Shown: piece by piece, positions 17,997 through 24,755 of the stretch
Layout: each line of letters begins with the position of its first letter
Numbering within the stretch: position 1 is the first letter of the stretch
Origin: Succinivibrionaceae bacterium
GTDB taxonomy: Bacteria > Pseudomonadota > Gammaproteobacteria > Enterobacterales > Succinivibrionaceae
DNA: 64,000 nt
Direction of reading: 5' to 3'
Assembly (NCBI GenBank): GCA_019420905.1
Contig: JAHZGH010000007.1
Span: 70,506-134,505 of the forward strand
Made by a program: the position numbers and the translations under genes
Notes under the pieces: model-generated
What the model saw: only the letters and a program-made list of their open reading frames with translations
What the model was told of the DNA's origin: nothing
The model's database searches: none

Positions 17997-18392
17997 TCAA
18001 CTCCCCCTATGGGTACTCGCACGGCCAAAGCCGCCATCTTCTGTAGCTGTTTTTCTTGAATGACATTCATGACAAAGGGCTTGCCAATTTTTCACATTCC
18101 AAAAAAGTTTTTTGTTTCCTTTATGAGGAATAATATGATCAACTTCAGTTGCAGGAGTTGTTCTTCCTTGCTTCAAGCACTCAGCACATAAAGGATGCTG
18201 TGCTAAGAATATTTTTGCAGACTTAAGCCATAAATTAGAATATCCGCGCTCGGTACGTGTACCGCGCTGTGCATCTCGTACTCTTAATTCTTTTTTGTGC
18301 TGTTCTAAATGTCTTACACAAAATCTATTACCAGACACAGCAAACTGCCTGCAGCCTGGGTGTTGGCAAGGAGATTTAAAATCTTTCGTCAT
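17997..18392 (-). CDS. Phage HNH endonuclease (HK97 gp74-like)
   Basis: This 131-residue zinc-dependent nuclease has two CxxC-like zinc pairs (CQHPGC near the N-terminus, CAEC and CHEC later). Its HNH core reads EVDHIIPHKG, WQALCHECHSRKT. In HK97-type phages this gene next to the terminase stimulates specific cos cleavage. It heads the late head operon. Confidence 0.9.
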   Translation of the reverse strand: MTKDFKSPCQHPGCRQFAVSGNRFCVRHLEQHKKELRVRDAQRGTRTERGYSNLWLKSAKIFLAQHPLCAECLKQGRTTPATEVDHIIPHKGNKKLFWNVKNWQALCHECHSRKTATEDGGFGRASTHRGS

Positions 18393-18480
18393 TTAATAAA
18401 AATAATCAATAAATACTAAACACAAAAATCAAATACAAACTATATTTATAGTTAACTATTTGTAATATGAGGACTTAATT

Positions 18481-19329
18481 GTGAATAGTTCAAAAAATGA
18501 ACACGAAAAAGTGTCAGAAGAAAATATACAAGAATTTTTAAAACAAAAAGAAAACATTGCTATGTTGGCCTCACAAGTTGCCCGCATAATAGAGCCTCTT
18601 GCACAAATCATTAAAGGATTGACAGATGTCATTCCTCTATTTATTGAAGGCTACATAAATAACAAAGAATCTTTTGATAATATCTCTAAGTTATTTCATA
18701 TAATCCGCAGAATAGACAATCTCGACCCTGAAACTAAAAGTTTATTTTGGTCTAAATACATTGATAATAGCCCTACAGAATTATTTTCTTTAATCAAAGA
18801 TTTTTATTCTTTGTCAGAAGATGAAATTAAGAAAAAAATAAAGGAGATGGTGGAGTCTCCAGATCGCATTGTTCCTTATTTACCGCAATCAAACATTGAT
18901 GAAAATGATTTTTATCTAGGCTATAGCATCTTAAATAATCGTCCAAAACATGAAAGAATAAAATTTTTTAAATATTTTAAAGATGACCTATCATTTAATA
19001 AAAATGTTATTGTCTTTTGTAATTTGCAACCAGAAGCTATTCCCAATTATATAAATAGCTTAACTTTACCATCTAATAAAATTTTAGGCGTTGATATAAA
19101 AGGGGTTATAATACATTTCTTGGCGCCAGCAGTCGCATCTTACATTGCAGCCAACATTCCAAGTTTTATTCAAGATAAAACAACTATTCTTGAACAAAAA
19201 GAATATATAGTAAGCCTGCAACAACAACTAGACCAAATCCAGAAAGAACTCCAAAACCAAAAATTACAATCAACCCCAAAATTGACGGAAAAAGAACAAC
19301 AGACTGTGACGAAATCTCAGATTGATTAA
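18481..19329 (+). CDS. Unknown 282-residue moron on the opposite strand
   Basis: I do not recognise this protein. It starts with GTG at 18481, with GAGGA about eight bases before. The protein is helical and charged. A short hydrophobic stretch around residues 210-225 (GVIIHFLAPAVASYIAANI) could touch a membrane, and the last 45 residues form a Q/K-rich coiled coil. It points rightwards against all surrounding late genes and has its own AT-rich leader, the usual layout of a lysogeny-expressed moron. Its 3' end overlaps a convergent membrane gene by about 146 bases. A defence or exclusion role is only a guess from context. Confidence 0.72.
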   Translation: MNSSKNEHEKVSEENIQEFLKQKENIAMLASQVARIIEPLAQIIKGLTDVIPLFIEGYINNKESFDNISKLFHIIRRIDNLDPETKSLFWSKYIDNSPTELFSLIKDFYSLSEDEIKKKIKEMVESPDRIVPYLPQSNIDENDFYLGYSILNNRPKHERIKFFKYFKDDLSFNKNVIVFCNLQPEAIPNYINSLTLPSNKILGVDIKGVIIHFLAPAVASYIAANIPSFIQDKTTILEQKEYIVSLQQQLDQIQKELQNQKLQSTPKLTEKEQQTVTKSQID

Positions 19330-19447
19330 ACAACCAAGAAACGTAAATCATACCGTTAGAATTAAGAAAAGTTATTGTATAAAGTATTGTAAATACTACA
19401 GCTATAATGAGCATAAATAATACTGAACTCAGTCGGATTTTTTTCAT
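19184..19447 (-). CDS. Small two-span membrane protein after the lysis genes
   Basis: This 87-residue protein has two hydrophobic segments (about 7-29 and 50-84) joined by a polar loop, a layout resembling LapA/DUF1049 proteins. Its ATG overlaps the Rz stop by four bases, which supports translation with the lysis operon. The second half lies antisense to the coiled-coil end of the 282-residue gene, so part of its hydrophobic character could be an antisense echo. The unshared N-terminal half is nevertheless a convincing membrane anchor. Confidence 0.55.
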   Translation of the reverse strand: MKKIRLSSVLFMLIIAVVFTILYTITFLNSNGMIYVSWLFNQSEISSQSVVLFPSILGLIVIFGFGVLSGFGLVVVAGLLYILFVQE

Positions 19448-19908
19448 TTGTTTAACTCATTAAAAAGCTCTATCAGCTCATTGTAGTGAGTGGCAGTAAT
19501 GTCACAGTCACGCGCTATTATTAGTTGCTGTTCATATAATCTTTGAAGTAATCTTTGAAGTTTTTCTCTGTTTTGATTAGGGCATTTACAGGAACTTTTT
19601 GAAACTGTGGCGGAAGGCGTGGAAGCTGCGGGCACACTGTTGTTACTACTGGCACTTGATTTTGACAAGCTGTCGTTGAGTAACTTACGATAATGAGCAT
19701 TAACAACATCAATAGCTTCTTTTGCTTGTCGTGTGGTCTTATCAACTTTTTCTCTATATTCTTGCTCTTTACTTCTAGCATCTTCAACAGCTTGTATCTG
19801 CTGCTGAAGTTCAGAATTAATAAACTCTTGCATATTGTGTTCATAGCGAAGACCGTTGACAAACCATCCGGCCCAAAAGGCAATAATTGCAACACTGATA
19901 TATTTCAT
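19444..19908 (-). CDS. Rz: Inner-membrane spanin Rz
   Basis: This 154-residue protein has an N-terminal membrane anchor (about residues 3-20) followed by a long periplasmic coiled coil and an S-rich linker. This is the i-spanin layout. It follows the endolysin gene with a four-base overlap, and a second-frame lipoprotein (Rz1) is nested inside it. Together they fuse inner and outer membranes at the end of lysis. Confidence 0.85.
   Translation of the reverse strand: MKYISVAIIAFWAGWFVNGLRYEHNMQEFINSELQQQIQAVEDARSKEQEYREKVDKTTRQAKEAIDVVNAHYRKLLNDSLSKSSASSNNSVPAASTPSATVSKSSCKCPNQNREKLQRLLQRLYEQQLIIARDCDITATHYNELIELFNELNK
19521..19709 (-). CDS. Rz1: Outer-membrane spanin lipoprotein Rz1, nested in Rz
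   Basis: This 62-residue protein is read in another frame wholly inside Rz. It starts MLLMLIIVSYSTTAC, a short lipoprotein signal with the lipidated Cys at about residue 15, and continues with a Pro-rich segment (VCPQLPRLPPQF). That is exactly the o-spanin pattern, and embedding in Rz is the lambda arrangement. I chose the ATG at 19709 because it gives a signal of correct length with AGAAG upstream. Confidence 0.8.
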   Translation of the reverse strand: MLLMLIIVSYSTTACQNQVPVVTTVCPQLPRLPPQFQKVPVNALIKTEKNFKDYFKDYMNSN

Positions 19909-20357
19909 AGTTCGCTTAGGAATAATCGACGCTCAGCTTGTCGCCTTAACGTTAACCCTTTTAAAACGATCGTCGATTTTGTCTCAGGAGATGTCGCCTT
20001 ATTCCAGCGTAAAAATTCATCAGCAGCGCCTCTAATATCACCTGCTTTAAACTTTTTTAACAGAGTAGAAGCTATAAGTGAACTAACACCAACATTAAAA
20101 GCGAAGCAAACCAAAGCATCAAACTGACTCTGTGTACAAGAACAATTATTTAAAAGATTTGTAACCTCTTTTTCAAAGTAAGCTAAATCGCTAAGTAAAA
20201 GACGTTCTGCTTCTTTTTGTGTTATTTTCATGTCTTTTGTGACATTAAAAGTATGGCCATATCCAATACTCAAAATTCCTGCAGGGCATCTGTAAGCTTT
20301 GGTAGATAAGCCCTCAAAGGTCCTGATAAGACTTAAACCAGCATCACTAACTCTCAT
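19905..20357 (-). CDS. Endolysin, GH24 phage lysozyme
   Basis: This 150-residue muramidase has the catalytic Glu at residue 15 (IRTFEG) followed by AYRCPAGILSIGYGHT, the Cys-containing variant of the E-x8-D/C-x5-T triad. No export signal is present, so release depends on a holin. It sits between a DUF3310 gene and Rz with tight overlaps, forming the lysis cassette. Confidence 0.92.
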   Translation of the reverse strand: MRVSDAGLSLIRTFEGLSTKAYRCPAGILSIGYGHTFNVTKDMKITQKEAERLLLSDLAYFEKEVTNLLNNCSCTQSQFDALVCFAFNVGVSSLIASTLLKKFKAGDIRGAADEFLRWNKATSPETKSTIVLKGLTLRRQAERRLFLSEL

Positions 20358-20753
20358 TTACTCCTCCAACTCAGCAATTCTTTGATTTAAAAGCTTAAGT
20401 GCGTCGTCGATGCCGATGATGCAAACCACACCAGAAGGCTCAAATAAAGCTCTCAGCACTGAAAATTTTTTACGATATTCAACAAGAATTGTTGCGACTT
20501 GATAGCGTCCGTCTCCTTCAGGGTGTAACCAGGTATAGCTTAAGACATCTTGCTTAGCTAAACGTTTCAAATACCAGCGAGCTTTCTCGAGATTGAGCTT
20601 TTCGCCATCTTTATGATGCTTCGCTCTAATGATGTATTTGACAGCATTACCAAGGCAAAAACCATAACACTCGTACACATCAATAGGTTCAAAACGCTGA
20701 CCGTCAACAATAACTGCCTCATCTTTATAATGCTGTGGATTTGTTCTATCCAT
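20358..20753 (-). CDS. DUF3310 phage protein
   Basis: This 131-residue protein has the DUF3310 core: NPQHYKDEAV near the N-terminus, IDVYECYGFCLGNAVKYIIRAKHH, then LEKARWYLKRL. The family is common in phages, related in place to nucleotide or kinase genes, but its role is not known. I start it at 20753, where GAGG lies seven bases upstream, rather than at the longer frame that begins at 20855. It abuts the endolysin start. Confidence 0.82.
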   Translation of the reverse strand: MDRTNPQHYKDEAVIVDGQRFEPIDVYECYGFCLGNAVKYIIRAKHHKDGEKLNLEKARWYLKRLAKQDVLSYTWLHPEGDGRYQVATILVEYRKKFSVLRALFEPSGVVCIIGIDDALKLLNQRIAELEE

Positions 20754-20755
20754 CT

Positions 20756-20920
20756 TTACCTCTTCAAAATCATGGCAGTTAAAGCAACGACACATGCAAA
20801 AGTTATATATATGCCTGCATTTCCTGTGACTGCTAGCACGAACGCCAGCCCCCACTCTGTACCATAGATAAGCATTGCCATCTTAGTTGAGCTGATTTTC
20901 TTATTTATCTTCTTGATCAT
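20756..20920 (-). CDS. Small membrane protein in the lysis cassette
   Basis: This 54-residue frame starts at ATG 20920, inside the end of the holin gene, and stops two bases before the DUF3310 start. It reads MIKKINKKISSTKMAMLIYG and then has two hydrophobic spans. Its exact fit between neighbours and its position beside the holin suggest an accessory holin or antiholin. This role is inferred from context only. Confidence 0.6.
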   Translation of the reverse strand: MIKKINKKISSTKMAMLIYGTEWGLAFVLAVTGNAGIYITFACVVALTAMILKR

Positions 20921-21230
20921 GGTATTGCTCACTTATGATGTGATTATCAAATCTTCTAAAAGCAGCTTCATAGATTCTGCCCGCGCCCAAAAATCCGATT
21001 GCTATTCCATACGGTATAGCATCAGCAAAAAAAAATTTTTCTGGAAACAGCCTCCAAGCCATCCAGCAGATGCCAAGCGCTCCTATTCCACAAAGTGCAG
21101 CATCTAATCTTCTTTTATTTTCTGTTGGAGGCTTATTTCTTAACTTAGATCTCATGAGCGCGACAATGCCAGCCATAACACCTGCAAGCATGAAATGTGT
21201 GTAAGGTAAATTCCATATTGTAGAAATCAC
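20901..21230 (-). CDS. Phage holin (three-span, lambda-like)
   Basis: This 109-residue protein has three membrane segments (about 12-28, 43-60 and 70-86), a basic loop (RSKLRNKPP), and a charged C-terminus, as in class I holins. It is the first gene of the lysis cassette, followed by a small membrane protein, DUF3310, endolysin and spanins. It would open the inner membrane for the signal-less endolysin. Confidence 0.75.
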   Translation of the reverse strand: MISTIWNLPYTHFMLAGVMAGIVALMRSKLRNKPPTENKRRLDAALCGIGALGICWMAWRLFPEKFFFADAIPYGIAIGFLGAGRIYEAAFRRFDNHIISEQYHDQEDK

Positions 21231-21251
21231 TTACATACCTCTTTTCTGCAT

Positions 21252-21287
21252 AAAAAAATGCCGATCTTTTAATTTAGATCAGCATTT
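21252..21287 (-). terminator. Terminator-like hairpin upstream of the lysis genes
   Basis: An imperfect stem (AATGCTGATC / GATCGGCATT) is followed on the minus strand by seven T. It lies just upstream of the holin gene, where a Q-type antiterminator would act on a late transcript. Confidence 0.55.
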
Positions 21288-21300
21288 TGGCTCCACTACG

Positions 21301-21345
21301 ACACACTTTTTAAACTCTACATTATGTAGTATATATTTGAAAAAA
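21301..21345 (+). repeat. Direct repeat, left copy, flanking the XRE/ImmA pair
   Basis: This copy (starting ACACACTTTTTAAACTCTAC) recurs at 22726-22767 with one three-base difference. It contains the palindrome CTACATTATGTAG. The two copies bracket the XRE/ImmA module. Confidence 0.75.
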
Positions 21346-21420
21346 CGATCAAAAACGATCATTTTACAAAAATTGATTATCTTTTAAAGTAAAAAAAACA
21401 TTTTTTTAGTTGATCAATTC

Positions 21421-21452
21421 AACCTTTTAGGTTAAGATAATATATATCCTAA
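21421..21452 (+). promoter_or_regulatory. Promoter/operator of the XRE/ImmA pair
   Basis: Just upstream of the XRE gene lies the inverted repeat AACCT-TTT-AGGTT overlapping TTAGG...CCTAA, with a TAAGATAATATATA stretch that could hold the -10 box. Such a position suggests autoregulation by the XRE protein. Confidence 0.5.
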
Positions 21453-21467
21453 TTTTGGAGAAAAAAG

Positions 21468-21821
21468 ATGAAACTGACAAATTTGGGGAAATTCCTAAGA
21501 AAATTTAGGATAGACAATTCACTAATACTTAAGAATATGGCTGATGACTTAGGAGTTAGTTCAGCATATCTTTCAGCAATTGAATATGGAATCAAACCGA
21601 TTCCATCTAACTTAGAGGAGAAACTAATAAAAAAATATAACTTTAAAAACGAATTATTATCTGAACTACGTACAGCAATAGATACTTCAAAAGAAGTAAT
21701 GAACATAAAAACAAATAATGATTTTTTAAATCAACAAATACTTGGTGCTTTTGGAAGAAATTTATCTAGTTTAAATGAAGAACAAAAGCGAAAAATTTTA
21801 GAAATTATGGAGAATAAATGA
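21468..21821 (+). CDS. XRE-family regulator paired with ImmA-like protease
   Basis: This 117-residue protein has an N-terminal XRE helix-turn-helix (about residues 5-60; DLGVSSAYLSAIEYG is the recognition region) and a helical C-terminus. TTTTGGAG lies seven bases before the ATG. The stop overlaps the next gene start (ATGA). Pairing with an IrrE/ImmA metallopeptidase is typical of ImmR/ImmA switches and of XRE-COG2856 toxin-antitoxin modules. It is separate from the phage CI. Confidence 0.85.
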   Translation: MKLTNLGKFLRKFRIDNSLILKNMADDLGVSSAYLSAIEYGIKPIPSNLEEKLIKKYNFKNELLSELRTAIDTSKEVMNIKTNNDFLNQQILGAFGRNLSSLNEEQKRKILEIMENK

Positions 21822-22405
21822 GAAATACTTTTATTTTTAGAAAACAAGGTTATACAGTACCTCCACTATCATCAAAAAAGATTGCAAAAGGAGCTTATAT
21901 TGTCAGAAATTTTTTAGGACATAAATTTACTAATGGTAACTTCTTAGATATTGTCAAATTAATTGAAGACGGAAATCTACAAATTACAACTTTAGATAAT
22001 AAGAAAGAAGATATAGGACTGCTAATAGTACCAACAGAAGAACTAAAGAATGCCGAAGCTCTCACCTTTCCTGATGGAACAATAAAAATACCAGAAAAAG
22101 TTTATGAAGAAGCCTGCCAAAGAAAAGGACGGGCTCGCTTTACATTAGCTCATGAGCTAGGACATGCTTTAATGCATACCAATATAATTCCTTTTGCTAG
22201 ATCATTAGATGATAATCACAAAATATATGAAGATAGTGAATGGCAAGCTGATGAATTTGCTGGAGAACTTCTAATACCCTCAAATGAATTGAAATATAAA
22301 CTTGATGTTCCAGATGAATTTTTAATGGAAGAATATGGCATTAGCTATAATTGCTTACAAACTAGAAAAAGAAAAATAAAAAACCCTAACTATGTTGCTG
22401 CATAG
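21818..22405 (+). CDS. ImmA/IrrE-family metallopeptidase
   Basis: This 195-residue protein carries the zinc motif HELGHAL (about residues 112-118) preceded by RARFTLA and followed by the second acidic part EWQADEFAGELLIP. In ImmA the protease cuts its partner XRE repressor and derepresses it; in other pairs it acts as a toxin. Overlap with the XRE gene is four bases. A terminator follows directly. It could be an anti-repressor of the prophage or an independent module. Confidence 0.88.
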   Translation: MRNTFIFRKQGYTVPPLSSKKIAKGAYIVRNFLGHKFTNGNFLDIVKLIEDGNLQITTLDNKKEDIGLLIVPTEELKNAEALTFPDGTIKIPEKVYEEACQRKGRARFTLAHELGHALMHTNIIPFARSLDDNHKIYEDSEWQADEFAGELLIPSNELKYKLDVPDEFLMEEYGISYNCLQTRKRKIKNPNYVAA

Positions 22406-22411
22406 TTAGGG
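22384..22411 (+). terminator. Terminator of the XRE/ImmA operon
   Basis: A perfect stem CCCTAACTATG / CATAGTTAGGG overlaps the immA-like stop codon and is followed by a T-rich stretch. Confidence 0.8.
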
Positions 22412-22537
22412 CTATATTTTTATATTGTTCACGATATCCTACCGCGAGACAACTTTTTACTATAAAAACTAACTTTAATAATTATATAGTAAAAAGATAA
22501 TAAAAAGTAGGGCTTAAATTATTATTGAAAAAAAATT

Positions 22538-22666
22538 ATGAAAAATAATACTAAATTTATTGGCCCAATTTATCATGATGCTATAGGTCCTTATATTTTA
22601 AGGCGTTCTTTTAAAGCAAGAAATGGTAAAATTTACTCTAATAGAGTATACAAAATACACCTTTAA
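22538..22666 (+). CDS. Possible 42-residue protein
   Basis: This small frame encodes a basic peptide (MKNNTKFIGPIYHDAIGPYI...) ending in YKIHL. It is followed by a terminator at 22693, which supports transcription. The ribosome site is poor. I do not recognise the protein. It lies inside the segment bracketed by the direct repeats. Confidence 0.4.
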   Translation: MKNNTKFIGPIYHDAIGPYILRRSFKARNGKIYSNRVYKIHL

Positions 22667-22692
22667 TTATACTAGAGGATAATCTATATCTT

Positions 22693-22717
22693 AAAGCGCA
22701 TCTTATAGATGCGCTTT
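22693..22717 (+). terminator. Terminator hairpin after the 42-residue frame
   Basis: Perfect stem AAAGCGCATC / GATGCGCTTT with a five-base loop. The stem carries its own short A and T runs on both sides, so it could act in either direction. Confidence 0.7.
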
Positions 22718-22725
22718 CTTATGGA

Positions 22726-22767
22726 ACACACTTTTTAAACTCTACATTATGTATATATTTGAAAAAA
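22726..22767 (+). repeat. Direct repeat, right copy, flanking the XRE/ImmA pair
   Basis: This matches the left copy at 21301-21345 apart from a missing three-base GTA; the similarity extends a little further to a shared GATCATTTT. The distance between copies is about 1.4 kb. Confidence 0.75.
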
Positions 22768-22791
22768 TGATCATTTTTTAATTTTTTAATA

Positions 22792-22832
22792 AAAAAAGCC
22801 ACTTTGTAAAATTAACAAAGAGGCTTTTTTTT
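22792..22832. terminator. Bidirectional terminator
   Basis: An A-run, the stem GCC-A-CTTTGT / ACAAAG-A-GGC and a T-run lie between the rightward accessory segment and the leftward DUF2335 gene. It can end transcription from both sides. Confidence 0.85.
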
Positions 22833-22859
22833 CTTACCTGCTTTAATGTAGATTATGAA

Positions 22860-23225
22860 CTATTTATTAAATAATTTTGTTATTAGAAGTGCTATAGGGA
22901 TAAAACATGGAGCCAAAGCAGATAATTCCATCCCTAATATCCCCAAAATGAGTGTTATAGCCAAGCACAAAATAATAATTATAGAAACAATCCAGCGATT
23001 AATTCTGGTTTCCGATTTAAAAAACTCAAACTGATCTTTTTCCAGTTGTCTTCGATGTTTTGTTTCTTCTGTACAAAAGTCAATAACTTTATCAACTAAA
23101 TCAGGCCTAAAACTATGAAGCTTTTCTAATTGTTCTACTGGAGGTAAAGGATTGTTATCCTCTTGAGAGACAAATTCAATCTTCTTATCGTTATCTGTCG
23201 CTCTGATTCCACTTTTTCTACTCAT
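22860..23225 (-). CDS. DUF2335 membrane protein
   Basis: This 121-residue protein has a polar N-terminus, a charged helix (PVEQLEKLHSFRPDLVDKVI, then HRRQLEKDQ) and two adjacent membrane spans (about 76-95 and 98-115). This is the DUF2335 layout, a family common in prophages and of unknown role. It overlaps the upstream small gene by eight bases. Confidence 0.8.
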   Translation of the reverse strand: MSRKSGIRATDNDKKIEFVSQEDNNPLPPVEQLEKLHSFRPDLVDKVIDFCTEETKHRRQLEKDQFEFFKSETRINRWIVSIIIILCLAITLILGILGMELSALAPCFIPIALLITKLFNK

Positions 23226-23466
23226 CTTTAACTGCCTTAAGTGCAGGGGATAAATTTTTATTTATTTTAATAGAACTATTAGAAAGCTTTTTCTGCTCAT
23301 TTTTAACTATCTTGAGCGCTGGTTTTAAATCTTTATTGATTTTATTAAAATCATTAAAAAGCTTTTTTTTATCAGCTCTAAACCCACCTAAAGCCATAGG
23401 CTTTCTAGGAGATAAGCAATTTGCAAACTCAGAAAAGCCACTGTAAAAACATGCTAAATATCCCAT
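23218..23466 (-). CDS. Small protein with an internal duplication
   Basis: This 82-residue protein starts MGYLACFYSGFSEFANCL. I start it at 23466, where GAGGT lies four bases upstream, not at the longer frame from 23523. Its C-terminal half repeats a short unit, NKDLKPALKIVKNEQKKL then NKNLSPALKAVKDE. Function is unknown. It is probably co-transcribed with the DUF2335 gene. Confidence 0.6.
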   Translation of the reverse strand: MGYLACFYSGFSEFANCLSPRKPMALGGFRADKKKLFNDFNKINKDLKPALKIVKNEQKKLSNSSIKINKNLSPALKAVKDE

Positions 23467-23540
23467 AGTGACCTCAATAAAAAAATATATACATATATAT
23501 GTATATATTTCAAAGTATAACAAATTTTAATTAAAATTAG

Positions 23541-24755
23541 CTAACTTTCATTATTAGTAACAATTTTATAAGCCTCAAGTTCAAAATCTTTCCATTCCAC
23601 AACGCCTTTAATAACTGCTTTTTTTAGTGCTGAAATATAAGCATCCATATATGCCGTATCAATATCTCCATTTTCTAAAACTGGTAAAAACAAGCTATCT
23701 TGCAGCATTTTGCTCCAATTACACATATTGTTGTAATTATATTTTTTCTTAAGATAGAACATTGTTCCTGTCAGATATAACAGGCAATTTGACGATAAAG
23801 AGCTCAATGTGCTTAATGAAAAAACATGAGCATGGGTTGCCATCTTGTAGGCAAAATCCCTATACCAGGCTAAGCCGAACATATCAACTGTAATAGTCTC
23901 AGGCTTAAATATTCTTGCTGGGACATCCGTCATGCCTACAATACCTTGGTTTTCCAAGCCTGAATTTATATAAAAATATCCTTTTCCATTAACATGACTG
24001 CGTTGTATATCAAAATTACCAGTTTGAGCCTTGGCAAATACTTCATCAAATTTGAAGGCTTTAAATTTGTGTTTACCCCCCCCCATTAAAGATTTTCTTT
24101 CATTATCAGTAAGTTGATAATCATTTAAACCGCTTGCAAGCAGATAAGCCTCAAGTTCGCGCACACGCTCAGCCTCAAGTTCGCGCACACGCTCAGCCTC
24201 AAGTTCGCGCACATATTGCTCCATATAATCAAAAGCTATACCATCTTCTATAATAGGAAGAAATATTTCTAATTTTTTATATTTATCTATTCCGGGCTTG
24301 TAAGTATAAGAAAATTTTTTTATAGCTCTCTTTATGACTGCTACAAAATAAAGAGCGTTTAAAGGTCCTAAAAAAGAAGCTCTCGCAGTTATTACTTGAC
24401 TTGCACCAAAATCTTGTTCTTGGTATGAAACTGCTGGAAGAGTTACTCCTAATACGATAGCGTTTCCTTTTTCGTATGGTTCCTCGTTATATAACAAATA
24501 ATTTTTATCAACATATCTTTTCACCATATTGTTATTTTGTGACTGAACAACATATGGTATACCTCCTTGTATTGTAGGGATAAGTTCTTGGCGTTTAGCC
24601 TGTTTAACTCCTTTAAATACAAAAAGATCTCCTAACTTCACTTTCTCAAATCTTCCCCCGTTTTTCTTGAAGTTTTCCTCAAGCTCTATCAAACGGGGGC
24701 TTACATTTTTCCCAGAGAATTTTCCTCTTGTTGGATTATTTGGCTTACTTTCCAA
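23541..24755 (-). CDS. Specificity subunit (HsdS-like) of a BcgI-type restriction-modification system
   Basis: This 404-residue protein has two target-recognition domains, about 35-190 and 232-380, separated by a central helix. The first ends PLNALYFVAVIKRAIKKF and the second ends NCLLYLTGTMFYLKKKYN. The central helix contains an eight-residue repeat RELEAERV present nearly three times (24-base DNA repeat at 24148-24213), like the spacer repeats that change half-site distance in EcoR124. A run of nine G lies at codons 225-227, between the two domains. The start overlaps the 3' end of the nuclease-methylase gene by 55 bases. Slippage in either repeat would change or halve specificity. Confidence 0.87.
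   Translation of the reverse strand: MESKPNNPTRGKFSGKNVSPRLIELEENFKKNGGRFEKVKLGDLFVFKGVKQAKRQELIPTIQGGIPYVVQSQNNNMVKRYVDKNYLLYNEEPYEKGNAIVLGVTLPAVSYQEQDFGASQVITARASFLGPLNALYFVAVIKRAIKKFSYTYKPGIDKYKKLEIFLPIIEDGIAFDYMEQYVRELEAERVRELEAERVRELEAYLLASGLNDYQLTDNERKSLMGGGKHKFKAFKFDEVFAKAQTGNFDIQRSHVNGKGYFYINSGLENQGIVGMTDVPARIFKPETITVDMFGLAWYRDFAYKMATHAHVFSLSTLSSLSSNCLLYLTGTMFYLKKKYNYNNMCNWSKMLQDSLFLPVLENGDIDTAYMDAYISALKKAVIKGVVEWKDFELEAYKIVTNNES
24076..24084 (-). repeat. G9 homopolymer in the specificity subunit (phase-variation tract)
   Basis: Nine consecutive G on the coding strand encode MGGGK between the two recognition domains. Such tracts mutate by slippage. In this sequence the frame is open. 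Confidence 0.8.
24148..24213 (-). repeat. 24-base tandem repeat in the specificity subunit linker
   Basis: The unit, GCCTCAAGTTCGCGCACACG plus CTCA on the plus strand, occurs two and three-quarter times and encodes RELEAERV. A change in copy number keeps the frame but lengthens or shortens the spacer helix. Confidence 0.9.

Noticed and set aside
17776..18000. A 74-residue minus-strand frame upstream of terS
   Set aside because: It overlaps the small terminase in another frame, has an untidy composition and no ribosome site.
23940..24060. CRISPR-like array, because of regular short repeats near the specificity gene
   Set aside because: The repeats at 24148-24213 are perfect 24-base tandem units without spacers and are in-frame coding sequence.
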